From Geovibrio thiophilus (GTDB lineage Bacteria > Chrysiogenota > Deferribacteres > Deferribacterales > Geovibrionaceae), in the NCBI RefSeq assembly GCF_004087915.1, contig NZ_CP035108.1, positions 1,674,001-1,738,000 on the forward strand: a DNA stretch of 64,000 bases, read 5' to 3'. Under the pieces are notes generated by a model, which saw only the letters and a list, made by a program, of their open reading frames with translations, was not told the origin of the DNA and did no database searches. The position numbers and the translations under genes are program-made. Each line of letters starts with the position of its first letter. The stretch's first letter is position 1. Of the stretch, positions 1 through 8,292 are shown piece by piece.

Positions 1-1
1 C

Positions 2-1138
2 GGCAGCAACTCAACCAAAGTCCTCACAGACGATGATGATGCCACAAGCGATAGGTTTGATGTTTCAGTAGGAAGCGGTCAGACTGCTGAAGTAAGCTTC
101 AACTATCTGGTTGAGAACGTCAATAACCAGAATGATACTTTTGAGTGGACGCTTCAGAAATACGACGGTTCAGGTTCCTATGACTACAGCAGCAACTGGG
201 ACGATGTTGAAGACGGCACTGTCAAAGTTAACGGAAACGGAACTGTTACCATCGACAACCTCTCATCAGGAAAATACAGACTCGTATTCTACACTGATGA
301 CAGAGGCAGCGGAACAGACCTTAAAGTGACTGTAAGCAGTATAGTGCTTGCTGTTGTGACAGCAGGGTATACTTACCTTGAAGCTGTTGCGGCAGAAGGC
401 AATGTTCTTACGGATGCCAACAACTACCTCGACAGTGACGACCAGTGGGGCGCTGTGGATGATATGGGCTCCGAAGGCGCTGCATTCACCGTATTTAACG
501 GAACCGATTATGTCGCACCCGATGCGGCGGGAACCACAATTGCAGGAGATTACGGAACGCTGGTAATAAAGGCAGACGGTTCATACTCCTACACCCCTGC
601 TGACGCAGACGGCGCCGGTCAGAGCGAAACTTTTGAGTACAAACTCACTCAGCCTGACGGCGACAGCGACACTGCTCAACTCGTGATAAGCATAGGCAGC
701 GAAGCTCTTCATGAGATTTATGGTACTGACGGCGCGGATACTATCACATTCGACCCGACTGCTGACCTCATAGACGCAGGCGCAGGCTACGATACTCTCA
801 TAATCGGCGGCGGCGAGCTTGATTTCAGCAACATAGCTGATGTTGTAAGGAATATTGAAGAAATAGACCTTACAGACGGCGACAACACCCTGAATAACCT
901 TACTCTTCAGGATGTGCTGAGCATTACAGATGAAGACAATGCTCTGGTTATCAGAGGAAACGAAGGCGACTTTGTAACCATCGATAACTCAGACGGCGCG
1001 TTCGCAGTGGACGGCGATAATCTGGTAGTTAATGACGGCAGCGCCAACATCAGCTTTGAAGGCAACGTAAGCTTTGAAGTGACAGATACTCATATCAAAG
1101 TCACTTTCACTGATGACGGTACCGAAATAGGCGGATAA
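2..1138 (+). CDS. C-terminal part of a giant RTX-like (LapA/BapA-type) adhesin, 5' end outside window
   Basis: The frame is open from the left edge to TAA at 1136-1138, giving 378 visible residues. It is very acidic and rich in Asp, Gly, Ser and Thr. In order: an Ig-like domain (about 1-110), a VCBS/cadherin-like repeat (about 125-235) and an RTX-type stretch with IYGTDGADTI and DAGAGYDTL. Then comes the IEEIDLTDGDNTL/LTLQDVL block typical of C-termini of type I-secreted adhesins. This end would carry the secretion signal, so it should leave the cell first through the exporter encoded by the facing operon (3523-10272). The N-terminal retention module and LapG cleavage site lie outside the window. 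Assignment as the Lap substrate is inference from position and domain style. Confidence 0.85.
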   Translation, partial: GSNSTKVLTDDDDATSDRFDVSVGSGQTAEVSFNYLVENVNNQNDTFEWTLQKYDGSGSYDYSSNWDDVEDGTVKVNGNGTVTIDNLSSGKYRLVFYTDDRGSGTDLKVTVSSIVLAVVTAGYTYLEAVAAEGNVLTDANNYLDSDDQWGAVDDMGSEGAAFTVFNGTDYVAPDAAGTTIAGDYGTLVIKADGSYSYTPADADGAGQSETFEYKLTQPDGDSDTAQLVISIGSEALHEIYGTDGADTITFDPTADLIDAGAGYDTLIIGGGELDFSNIADVVRNIEEIDLTDGDNTLNNLTLQDVLSITDEDNALVIRGNEGDFVTIDNSDGAFAVDGDNLVVNDGSANISFEGNVSFEVTDTHIKVTFTDDGTEIGG

Positions 1139-1199
1139 CACGTAAACCACAATAAACACCGTGTCCGGCGAGTCCGGCGCGGTGTTGCGATAAGCACAA

Positions 1200-1243
1200 A
1201 AAAATCCCCCGCAGGCTGTGAAAGCTCTACGGGGGATTTTTTA
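1200..1243. terminator. Intrinsic terminator after the adhesin gene
   Basis: An A-rich run, AATCCCCCG, a loop of about 18 bases, then CGGGGGATT followed by a T run. Both flanks suit bidirectional use between the converging adhesin and lap operon. Confidence 0.75.
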
Positions 1244-1269
1244 TAAAGTATATTAAATAAATATCCAAG

Positions 1270-1362
1270 TAAATCCTCCCCGACCCTCCTTTGCTAAAGG
1301 AGGGTGTTTTGCTTTATCTGCAATAACTTCCCCCTTTATTAAAGAGGGACAGAGGGGGATTT
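1270..1362. repeat. Intergenic repeat: two C/G-rich inverted repeats
   Basis: Two consecutive hairpins: CCCTCCTTT-gct-AAAGGAGGG (1284-1304), and CCCCCTTTATTAAAGAGGG with a nearby GAGGGGGATTT tail (about 1330-1362). A related stretch occurs at 18844-18872, so this looks like a dispersed non-coding repeat rather than a gene. Confidence 0.55.
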
Positions 1363-1420
1363 TTTTATTTTAGCGGCTTAAGGCTTTGAGATTGCGTCAC
1401 ATTCGTTGATAATGACCGCG

Positions 1421-1506
1421 GTTTGCGTCACTGCGAGGAGCGCAGCGACGCCGCAGTCTCTGAATATACGAAAGATTGCTTCACTCTTGCGGGGTTCGCG
1501 ATGACT
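1421..1506. repeat. Degenerate GTCATTGCGAGGAGCG-type palindromic repeat
   Basis: One arm reads GTCACTGCGAGGAGCGCAGC and the opposite arm AGATTGCTTCACT...CGCGATGAC, in inverted orientation about a short centre. This is the pattern of a dispersed palindromic repeat common in many bacterial genomes. It creates the well-known spurious peptide beginning RHCEERSDAA. A second copy is at 50163-50250. Confidence 0.7.
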
Positions 1507-1568
1507 ATACTGCAAGCTGCAAACCAGTGCATCAAACAGGACTGGATATTCAGCCTGTTATCATCGGG

Positions 1569-2162
1569 TTACATACTCCCTTTCAGCTTGAGCGCTACCT
1601 CCAGCCTGTCTCGGCATCCGGTCTTTACGAATATGGATGAGAGATGAGCCTTCACCGTACGGACGGTTATGCTCATTGATTCGGCTATTTCCTTATTGCT
1701 CATGCCGCGTCCTATGAGCTCAGCCACCTGCTGCTCTCTCTCGCTTAAGTCCTCAAAGAACCCTGAATCAAGCTTGGATGTTCCGTTTTGCGGAACGGAT
1801 GCTATCAGCCTGCTGAGTATTGAGGGCGGAAGCCATATCTGCCCTGAAATAACAGTATGAATCATCTGATTCAGGTTTTCGGGGTTCATGAACCTGTTGC
1901 CGTAACCCTTTACTCCTTTGTGGAGAAAGCGCACCGCTTCGCTGTATCCGGGAACACCTGATAAAACGGTCACGGGGCATCCGCCCACCGGAATCTGTTT
2001 ATCGGACGAGAGAAGATCCACTACGACCAGATCCGCATTTTTTACGGAATCCTCCGCCTTATCACGGTTATATCTTACAAAACTGCAGCCGTTTATTCTC
2101 ACGGCTGACTCAACATATTCAAAAAAGCGGTTATCGTCAGTTACAACAGTTATTTTCATCAT
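1569..2162 (-). CDS. LuxR/NarL-type DNA-binding response regulator at the end of the lap operon
   Basis: 197 residues. The N-terminal half resembles a receiver domain: acidic pair D9-D10, candidate phospho-acceptor D49 in VVVD, and S at 68. The Lys normally preceding Pro near the end of the receiver is replaced (RFMNPENL), so phosphorylation may be altered or lost. The C-terminal half (about 135-197) is a clear LuxR helix-turn-helix with LSEREQQVAELIGRGMSNKE and VRTVKAHLSSIFVK. Its ATG overlaps the TGA of the upstream lapC-like gene, so it is translationally coupled and last in the operon. A role in controlling adhesin or exporter expression is inferred. No kinase is adjacent. Confidence 0.85.
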   Translation of the reverse strand: MMKITVVTDDNRFFEYVESAVRINGCSFVRYNRDKAEDSVKNADLVVVDLLSSDKQIPVGGCPVTVLSGVPGYSEAVRFLHKGVKGYGNRFMNPENLNQMIHTVISGQIWLPPSILSRLIASVPQNGTSKLDSGFFEDLSEREQQVAELIGRGMSNKEIAESMSITVRTVKAHLSSIFVKTGCRDRLEVALKLKGSM

Positions 2163-3526
2163 CTTTCCCTTAGTGCGTTATACTTTGCCCGCAAAATCGG
2201 CTTCATGATGTACTGAATAATTGTCTTCTTGCCTGTAATAATGTCCGCCTGAACCGTCATGCCGACCATTATGTCTTTTTTGTTGTCCTCCGTTCCGAGG
2301 TAATTCTTGTCTGTTTCGATACGGACGAGATAAAATTCCTCATCCTTTTCATCCGTGATGGTATCCGCACTGACATGGATAACCTTCCCTTCCAGACCGC
2401 CGTAAATAGCAAAATCATAGGCTGTAAGCTTGACCACCGCATTCTGTCCGGGATAGATGAAGGCAATGTCAGAGGGCTTGATTTTTGCTTCAATAAGCAG
2501 AGTATCATCATTGGGAACGATCTCGATAATGTCCATCCCGGGCTTGGCGATACCGCCCACAGTATTGATTAAAAGCTGCTTCACTGTTCCGTCCACGGGT
2601 GAACGTACCATTGTGCGCTTAACTCTGTCCTCAATAGCCACCTGAGTATTGGAAATCTGCTCAATCTCAGCTATAACCTTGTTAAGCTCTGTCTGCGCTT
2701 CGCTTTTCTGCCGCCCTTCGATTTCACTCACAGCGTTTTTCGCCTCAATAACCTGATGCCCGAGAGATTCGATGCTTTTACCTGTTTCATCAAGCTCCTT
2801 GCGGTTATCAAGCTCCTTCTGCCTGAGCTGTATAAATTCAAGCTCGGAAACCAGCCCTTTTTTAAAGAGAGGTTCCATCAGCTCAATTTCTCTTTGTGTC
2901 ATCCCTTTGCTGGTATGAAGGTTTTTCAGCCTCAGACGGGCATTCGCCAAATCAACCTGACGCTGCTTGAACCTCTGGATAAACACTTCCTTTTCGCTGT
3001 TTTTTCTTGCTGTGTTTGTCTCATAAAGTCTTTGCTCTTCCATAATAAGCTGAGGATAGTTATTTTTAGCCTCTTCATCAATTACAAACGGCGCTATGCC
3101 TGCCTCGGCTCTGAGTCTTACAGCCCTCGCCTTCAGTTCGCCCAGTTTTGACAGCCCTTCCTGATATGAACTGCCTGCGCCTGTATCATCTATAACAACA
3201 AGCACCTGACCGGCTTTTACAAACTGACCTTCCTTCACAAGGAGCTCTTTTACGATACCGCCCTCAAGGTTCTGCACGATCTGAACCTGTCGGGAGGGGA
3301 TAACCTTTCCTATCCCCCTTGTGAGTTCATCAAGCTCAGTGAAATATGCCCATGCAAAAAGCACTATCATGAGCGCCGCGATCACATAAAGTATCAGCGA
3401 CATCTTTATTGGGCTTTTTTGAAGAACAGCGGCATTAAGGCTGTTCATAAACTCAATGTCGCTCTCCTGAACACTCTTTTTACCGTTTCCGTTTTTATGT
3501 CCGGAGGAATTTTTGCCGTTTATCAT
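2159..3526 (-). CDS. lapC: Type I secretion membrane-fusion protein (HlyD/LapC family)
   Basis: 455 residues, the periplasmic adaptor linking the ABC exporter to the TolC-like channel. It has a polar cytoplasmic N-terminus (1-41), one transmembrane helix (about 42-62) and a first lipoyl half (about 83-112, NLEGGIVKELLVKEGQ). A long coiled-coil hairpin follows (about 120-300), then the second lipoyl half (VRSPVDGTVKQLL, about 305-335) and a beta-barrel region containing PGQNAVVKLTAYD, a hallmark of HlyD adaptors. Length matches the family. It overlaps both neighbours by 4 bases, so the operon is tightly coupled. Confidence 0.92.
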   Translation of the reverse strand: MINGKNSSGHKNGNGKKSVQESDIEFMNSLNAAVLQKSPIKMSLILYVIAALMIVLFAWAYFTELDELTRGIGKVIPSRQVQIVQNLEGGIVKELLVKEGQFVKAGQVLVVIDDTGAGSSYQEGLSKLGELKARAVRLRAEAGIAPFVIDEEAKNNYPQLIMEEQRLYETNTARKNSEKEVFIQRFKQRQVDLANARLRLKNLHTSKGMTQREIELMEPLFKKGLVSELEFIQLRQKELDNRKELDETGKSIESLGHQVIEAKNAVSEIEGRQKSEAQTELNKVIAEIEQISNTQVAIEDRVKRTMVRSPVDGTVKQLLINTVGGIAKPGMDIIEIVPNDDTLLIEAKIKPSDIAFIYPGQNAVVKLTAYDFAIYGGLEGKVIHVSADTITDEKDEEFYLVRIETDKNYLGTEDNKKDIMVGMTVQADIITGKKTIIQYIMKPILRAKYNALRER

Positions 3527-5670
3527 TTACGGTTACCTCCAAGCTTTGCAAGCACATCTTCCTTTTTGCCGTCCACGACTATGCTTCCGTTATCGAAAAC
3601 TATTATGCGGTCGACAATTTCCAGAATACTGGGTTTATGGGTTATCACAATTGTGGTTTTATCCTTGGTAGCCCCTTTCAGACTGGCTATAACCTTCATC
3701 TCCGTTGAATAATCCATGGAGTTTGTGGGCTCATCCATGAGGATAATCGGGCTCTCCACAAGAAAAGCGCGCGCCACGGCGACAGACTGTCTCTGCCCGC
3801 CTGAGAGGTTTCCGCCCCTTTCACCTACATTGACATCAAGCCCCATGGGGTGACGGTCGGTGAAATTGGTAACGCACCCTATCTGAGCGGCACGGAGAAT
3901 TTCCGGATCCTCCGCGTGCGGCGCCTTGAAGGTAATATTCTCTCTTACTGAGCCGGAAAGCAGTGAAACATCCTGCGGAATATAACTGAAATTATGCCTC
4001 AAATCAGCCGGATCAATCTGCTTTATATCTATCCCGTCCACAAAAACACTGCCTTCGTCAGGGTCATAAAATCCCATAAGTATTTTCGCCAGTGTAGATT
4101 TCCCTGAGCCCACCTGCCCTATTATACCCACCCTTTCCTTGGGGTTTATCTTAAAACTGACGCCAGTGAGAGCGTTTTTGGTTTCATCCGGATAACGGAA
4201 GGTAACACCTTTAAACTCTATTGCTCCCTTAAAAACAGGACGTCTGAGAAAAAGCTTCCTGTCCGGGCGTTCGATCTCTTTTTTCATCAAATCATTAAGA
4301 GCGCTTAAGCCTGTTTTCATCTGTTCATAGCCGGTGAGGAGGGACGCAACCTGAGACATAGGTGCGATACTGCGGGATGAGAGTATGACAGAGGCTATCA
4401 GCCCGCCCATGGTCAATTCCCCCTCTTTTATCAGGTAAACGCCCACTATGACCACCGCCACACTGCTTAACTGAGTGAGAAAAGCGGCAACGGAGCTCAG
4501 TGAGCTGGAAAGTATTCTGGACTTGAGCCCCTTTGCGGCTATATCGCCCGTGCTTTCTTCCCAGTGCCACTGTATGGAGCTGTTGGCATTGAATGCCTTT
4601 ATTGTCTCAAGGTTTGAAAGAGCCTCCACCAGAATGCCGCTTTTGCGCGCTGACGCCTCATGGGTGCTGTCAGCAAGGCGTTTGATAGGCTTGCGCATAA
4701 AGAAGCTGTAAAGCAGGATAAGCAGAATCGTAGCAAGGGGTACAAGAACAAGCAGGTTGCTTATATAGTAAATTACAAGCAGGAAAATAACCACAAACGG
4801 AAGCTCGATAAAAGCCACCACAGCACCGGAGGTAAAAAATCCCCTTATTCCGTCAAACTCTCTGAGGTTGTTGGCGAAAGAGCCCACAGTCCTCGGCTTA
4901 TTCTTCATTTTCAGGTTGAGTGACTGCTCAAAGAGTATGGATGAAAGAATAACATCACTTTTCTTTGCCGCAACCTCAAGAAACTGGGTTCTGAGGTACT
5001 TGAGGATGAGATCAAAGATATATATAGTCGATATTCCTATAGCCAGCACCCAGAGCGTATCCACTGCGTTGTGCGGGATGATCCTGTCGTACACGTTCAT
5101 TGTGAACATGGGACCGGCTATCACAAAGATATTTATGAGAAGCGTTGCCAGCAGCACATTCCCGTAAATACCCTTAAATTTAAACAGAGTTCCGTAAAAC
5201 CAGTTTTCACGGTCGCCCTCGGAAGCTGTGGAATCCTCAGGTCTGTAGCCTTCATAATTTCTTTTAATAAGAAAAGCAAAGCCGAGGTATTCCTCTTTGA
5301 GCTTGTCAAAGTCAGTTTCCATAGGCGTTTCATCAATGTCGGGAAGAATGATTTCCGCTTTTTTCTCTTTGTTGTCAATGGCGGTTATTACGCATGAGTT
5401 TCCGTTGGCGAGCAGTAATATTGCCGGAAGAACAACAGCGGGCAGATCCTCAATTTTTCTTTTCACAAGTGTTGATTTAAAGCCTGCGTTGGCAGCCGCG
5501 CGTGAGAAGTTAGCCTTTGACTTCTCAACGTCAAAGAGAGACTGCTTCTCCTTCTTAGGATCAAACGGCAGACCATAGGCAAGCGCTTCCATAGTCGCCG
5601 GTCTGTCGTTGAGTTTGGTCAGTAAAACCAAACAACTCATCAAAGAATCAGATGATATTTTCTCACTCAT
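3523..5670 (-). CDS. lapB: Type I secretion ABC exporter with C39-like domain (LapB type)
   Basis: 715 residues. The N-terminal about 130 residues are a C39 peptidase-like domain. The usual catalytic His position reads Asn in LANGNSCVITAI, so it is a non-peptidase C39-like domain as in LapB/HlyB exporters. The membrane domain spans about 165-440. The nucleotide-binding domain has Walker A GQVGSGKST (about 518), signature LSGGQRQ (about 622), Walker B IILMDEP (about 644) and H-loop ITHKP. It powers one-step export of the adhesin across both membranes. It overlaps lapC and the lapD-like gene by 4 bases each. Confidence 0.93.
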   Translation of the reverse strand: MSEKISSDSLMSCLVLLTKLNDRPATMEALAYGLPFDPKKEKQSLFDVEKSKANFSRAAANAGFKSTLVKRKIEDLPAVVLPAILLLANGNSCVITAIDNKEKKAEIILPDIDETPMETDFDKLKEEYLGFAFLIKRNYEGYRPEDSTASEGDRENWFYGTLFKFKGIYGNVLLATLLINIFVIAGPMFTMNVYDRIIPHNAVDTLWVLAIGISTIYIFDLILKYLRTQFLEVAAKKSDVILSSILFEQSLNLKMKNKPRTVGSFANNLREFDGIRGFFTSGAVVAFIELPFVVIFLLVIYYISNLLVLVPLATILLILLYSFFMRKPIKRLADSTHEASARKSGILVEALSNLETIKAFNANSSIQWHWEESTGDIAAKGLKSRILSSSLSSVAAFLTQLSSVAVVIVGVYLIKEGELTMGGLIASVILSSRSIAPMSQVASLLTGYEQMKTGLSALNDLMKKEIERPDRKLFLRRPVFKGAIEFKGVTFRYPDETKNALTGVSFKINPKERVGIIGQVGSGKSTLAKILMGFYDPDEGSVFVDGIDIKQIDPADLRHNFSYIPQDVSLLSGSVRENITFKAPHAEDPEILRAAQIGCVTNFTDRHPMGLDVNVGERGGNLSGGQRQSVAVARAFLVESPIILMDEPTNSMDYSTEMKVIASLKGATKDKTTIVITHKPSILEIVDRIIVFDNGSIVVDGKKEDVLAKLGGNRK

Positions 5671-7610
5671 TTCTTATCACCCAACGGGGACACATCTGCA
5701 ATTCCCCTGCCCTGAAAATATTTTATCTGTCTTGATTCAAGCACTGCTTTCTGTTCATCGTTTTCTATCTTGGTCGCGATGAGTTTTATGCCCAAGCTTT
5801 CCGTAATAGTCAGAAAAGCGTTGAGAGCCACACCCGCGTCGCCGTTGTTTTCTATATCAAGCAGATAGTCCTGCTCAATCTTGATGTAGTCGGGTTTAAG
5901 CAGGTGCAGGTATTTGACTGAGGTTTCGTTCATCACAAACCTGTCTATGCCGAACTTGAATCCCGTACCTTTCAGAAGACCAGAGAAGTCGAGGCATATG
6001 TCAAAGTTTTTGCCGATCGCTTCATCAGGTATTTCAAACACCAGTCTTTCGTTGAGGTGCCTGACTGCTGAGAGGAACTTACGGAACCATGTAAACGATT
6101 CCCTGTCCTTGAGAAAATCGTTGGACACATTGACAGCAAGGGTAATATTCTGATTTTTCTCAAGGAAATCAGTAGCATGCCGGAGCACATACTGATCAAC
6201 ATCATTGGCAAGCGAAAGCTTAATAACCATCGGCATGAAGTATCCTGCCCTCTGTATCTGCCCTTGGAGGTCTATCATATTAATGAAGATCTCCTGATGC
6301 AGCTCTCCGATTTCGGATACAACCGGCTGAGAGGTCAGCATGAATCTCTGATCACTCAGGGCGGATTCTATCATCTTCTTCCACTCCAGCTTGCCGAGAA
6401 TAAGCTTGGTTCCATCATCTTTAAAATGATCAAAATGCGGTTCGACTGAGTTTTTAGCCGCTGAGAGAGCATAATCCGCCTTAGTGAGGACGCTGCTTAT
6501 GCTGTCCGTTTCATTGTAGCTTACTATTCCCGCCGCAAACTCCGCGTGTCCGCTGAACTCTCTGTTGGCATCCACAAAGTCTTTTATCTTTGAGTAGATT
6601 ATCTTGGTGCAGAGTGTGCTCTCCTCGGCATCGGAAGCAGGCATTGTTATAACAAAATCGTTTGAATTCAGGCAGGAGACAAAGGAGTAAAGCTTGCCTG
6701 ACGTGCATTCCTTCATTGTGGCGGAGGTGAAATCATAAAGCTGCTGCACCACCTGAAAGCCGGAAATCTGGTGTACTTTTTCAAGTCCTTCAAAGGAGAA
6801 AAGTATAACCTCTCCTTTAGAACGCTCATCGTTGGATGCTATGAAGTTGCTGAACTGCTTTATGAAATATTTACGGTTGAAAAGTCCGGTCTGGGCGTCT
6901 CTGTACTGAAGTTCCTGATACTTCTGAAGCGTCTCGACTTCACGGTTGTATATTGTCTGCACTTTCTGAACCATTGCGTTTATGGCAAGCACGACCTGCC
7001 TGAGTTCAGGAGTTTTCGGCACACGCTCATTGATTATAAATTCGTTGTTCCCCACAGCCTCTGCCTGAGCTTTTATGGCATCAAGGGAGAAAAGAATAAG
7101 CTTGAGAATAAAATAACTGGCAAGAGAAGCAAGCCCTCCCAGAACAACAAACCATATGCAAAGCTGTTTGAATGTTTCCCACAGACGCAGGTACGAATGC
7201 CCCAGATGCACCTTAACCTTAAGCGTTCCGTATATATTCCATCCGCCGGATACAGCGGCCTCAGCCACCGGAGCCTCAAGCTTAACCATATCAATAAAAA
7301 GCTGCGGAACACCCTCCACAGCTATATTCTCGCTCTTAGAGTATGCAATAGTGCCGTCCTGCTTTATCAGGGTGATCTCCTCAAAATAACCGCCGTCAAA
7401 CATGGCGTTTATCATGGTCTGCATTATGGAAAGGTCATCCATAAACGGACTCATGGAGAGAGACAGGGAGTTGGCAGTATTCTTAGCGTTTGTGTATAAC
7501 TGATTGCGCACGTATTCCTTGGTATCGTTAAAATTGATTTGCAGAACAATACCCAGAACCGCCAGCAGCATTATTGTCACAAAAATCTGTAACTGTCGAA
7601 ATAGGGTCAT
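5667..7610 (-). CDS. lapD: LapD-like degenerate GGDEF/EAL c-di-GMP receptor
   Basis: 647 residues: transmembrane helix at about 7-25, periplasmic LapD/MoxY-type sensor domain (26-149), second helix (about 150-174), HAMP (about 175-228), GGDEF domain and EAL domain. Both enzyme motifs are lost. The GGDEF position reads LNSNDF (about 314-319), and the EAL position reads EIF (440-442). This predicts a c-di-GMP-binding receptor rather than a cyclase or phosphodiesterase. In the Lap paradigm, LapD bound to c-di-GMP sequesters the periplasmic protease LapG and keeps the adhesin on the surface. The lapG-like gene lies 5 bases upstream, which supports the assignment. Confidence 0.9.
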   Translation of the reverse strand: MTLFRQLQIFVTIMLLAVLGIVLQINFNDTKEYVRNQLYTNAKNTANSLSLSMSPFMDDLSIMQTMINAMFDGGYFEEITLIKQDGTIAYSKSENIAVEGVPQLFIDMVKLEAPVAEAAVSGGWNIYGTLKVKVHLGHSYLRLWETFKQLCIWFVVLGGLASLASYFILKLILFSLDAIKAQAEAVGNNEFIINERVPKTPELRQVVLAINAMVQKVQTIYNREVETLQKYQELQYRDAQTGLFNRKYFIKQFSNFIASNDERSKGEVILFSFEGLEKVHQISGFQVVQQLYDFTSATMKECTSGKLYSFVSCLNSNDFVITMPASDAEESTLCTKIIYSKIKDFVDANREFSGHAEFAAGIVSYNETDSISSVLTKADYALSAAKNSVEPHFDHFKDDGTKLILGKLEWKKMIESALSDQRFMLTSQPVVSEIGELHQEIFINMIDLQGQIQRAGYFMPMVIKLSLANDVDQYVLRHATDFLEKNQNITLAVNVSNDFLKDRESFTWFRKFLSAVRHLNERLVFEIPDEAIGKNFDICLDFSGLLKGTGFKFGIDRFVMNETSVKYLHLLKPDYIKIEQDYLLDIENNGDAGVALNAFLTITESLGIKLIATKIENDEQKAVLESRQIKYFQGRGIADVSPLGDKK

Positions 7611-7615
7611 TTTAT

Positions 7616-8278
7616 TTACCTCTTATATATTTCAAGATCGATTTCCTTCAGCTTCTGCAAATTCTTGGATGAAGAGGGGTTTACTCTCTTTCCGAGACCC
7701 TGCTGTTTCTGTATGTAGAGATCGTTAGCAGTGAAACTGTAAACAGGCACAAGATCATTTCTTTGTGTGGCGGGCAGAATCTGCTTGTTGTAGTTGTCAA
7801 GAACAAGCGGAACGGCGCCGTTTTTGGGGTAATAAGATACGACCATGTGCGCTACCTCTGCATAACCTATGGCTTTTACATAGGTAAGGAACAGTTTTTC
7901 CTGCGGAACGCCCAGCTGAATGAGCGTAAGAAATTTTGCCACAGCATAATCTTCGCAGTCTCCCATCCCCTTCCCTAAAAACTCCAGTCTGCTTGCCCAA
8001 TAATCGCTTTTGCCCCATGCCAGCGCATCCGAACGGTATTCGATCTGGTTAAAGAATTTATTGACCTCAATAATTTTAGTGTCCTCATCTGAGGACACAA
8101 GTTCATTCATAAGATTCAGAAGTCCGGTAAGCCTTTTATCAGCCTGCATGCCGTACCGGCTCTTGAAGGCGTTCAAGGCATCTTCCGGAATGTAAAACGT
8201 TTCAGACGAAACCGCAGCAGCGACATAAAGTATCGCTGCTGCGGATGATATAAGCATTATTTGTTTAAGGTTTATCAT
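7616..8278 (-). CDS. lapG: LapG-like periplasmic cysteine protease (transglutaminase-like)
   Basis: 220 residues with an N-terminal signal or anchor (about 5-23). The catalytic triad is visible: Cys108 in GMGDCEDYAV, His144 in EVAHMVV and Asp161 in LVLDNYN. This matches the bacterial transglutaminase-like cysteine protease family that trims LapA-type adhesins near the N-terminus to release biofilm. The fold normally needs Ca2+. Genes for receptor, protease and exporter are contiguous here. The substrate is presumably the adhesin at 2-1138, whose cleavage site is not in view. Confidence 0.92.
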   Translation of the reverse strand: MINLKQIMLISSAAAILYVAAAVSSETFYIPEDALNAFKSRYGMQADKRLTGLLNLMNELVSSDEDTKIIEVNKFFNQIEYRSDALAWGKSDYWASRLEFLGKGMGDCEDYAVAKFLTLIQLGVPQEKLFLTYVKAIGYAEVAHMVVSYYPKNGAVPLVLDNYNKQILPATQRNDLVPVYSFTANDLYIQKQQGLGKRVNPSSSKNLQKLKEIDLEIYKR

Positions 8279-8292
8279 TACTCAGTATAGCA

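Larger units (their letters stand above)
1139..1568. other. Non-coding gap between adhesin and LuxR gene
   Basis: This 430-base convergent gap holds the adhesin terminator (1200-1243), a double hairpin repeat (1270-1362) and a degenerate copy of a widespread palindromic repeat (1421-1506). Nothing convincingly coding is present. Confidence 0.7.

Noticed and set aside
1423-1647. 74-residue plus-strand frame beginning RHCEERSDAA
   Set aside because: This is the known false peptide from a palindromic repeat, and it runs antisense into the LuxR gene.
6771-7499. 242-residue frame antisense to lapD
   Set aside because: Shadow of the strongly supported lapD frame; no family resemblance or ribosome site.
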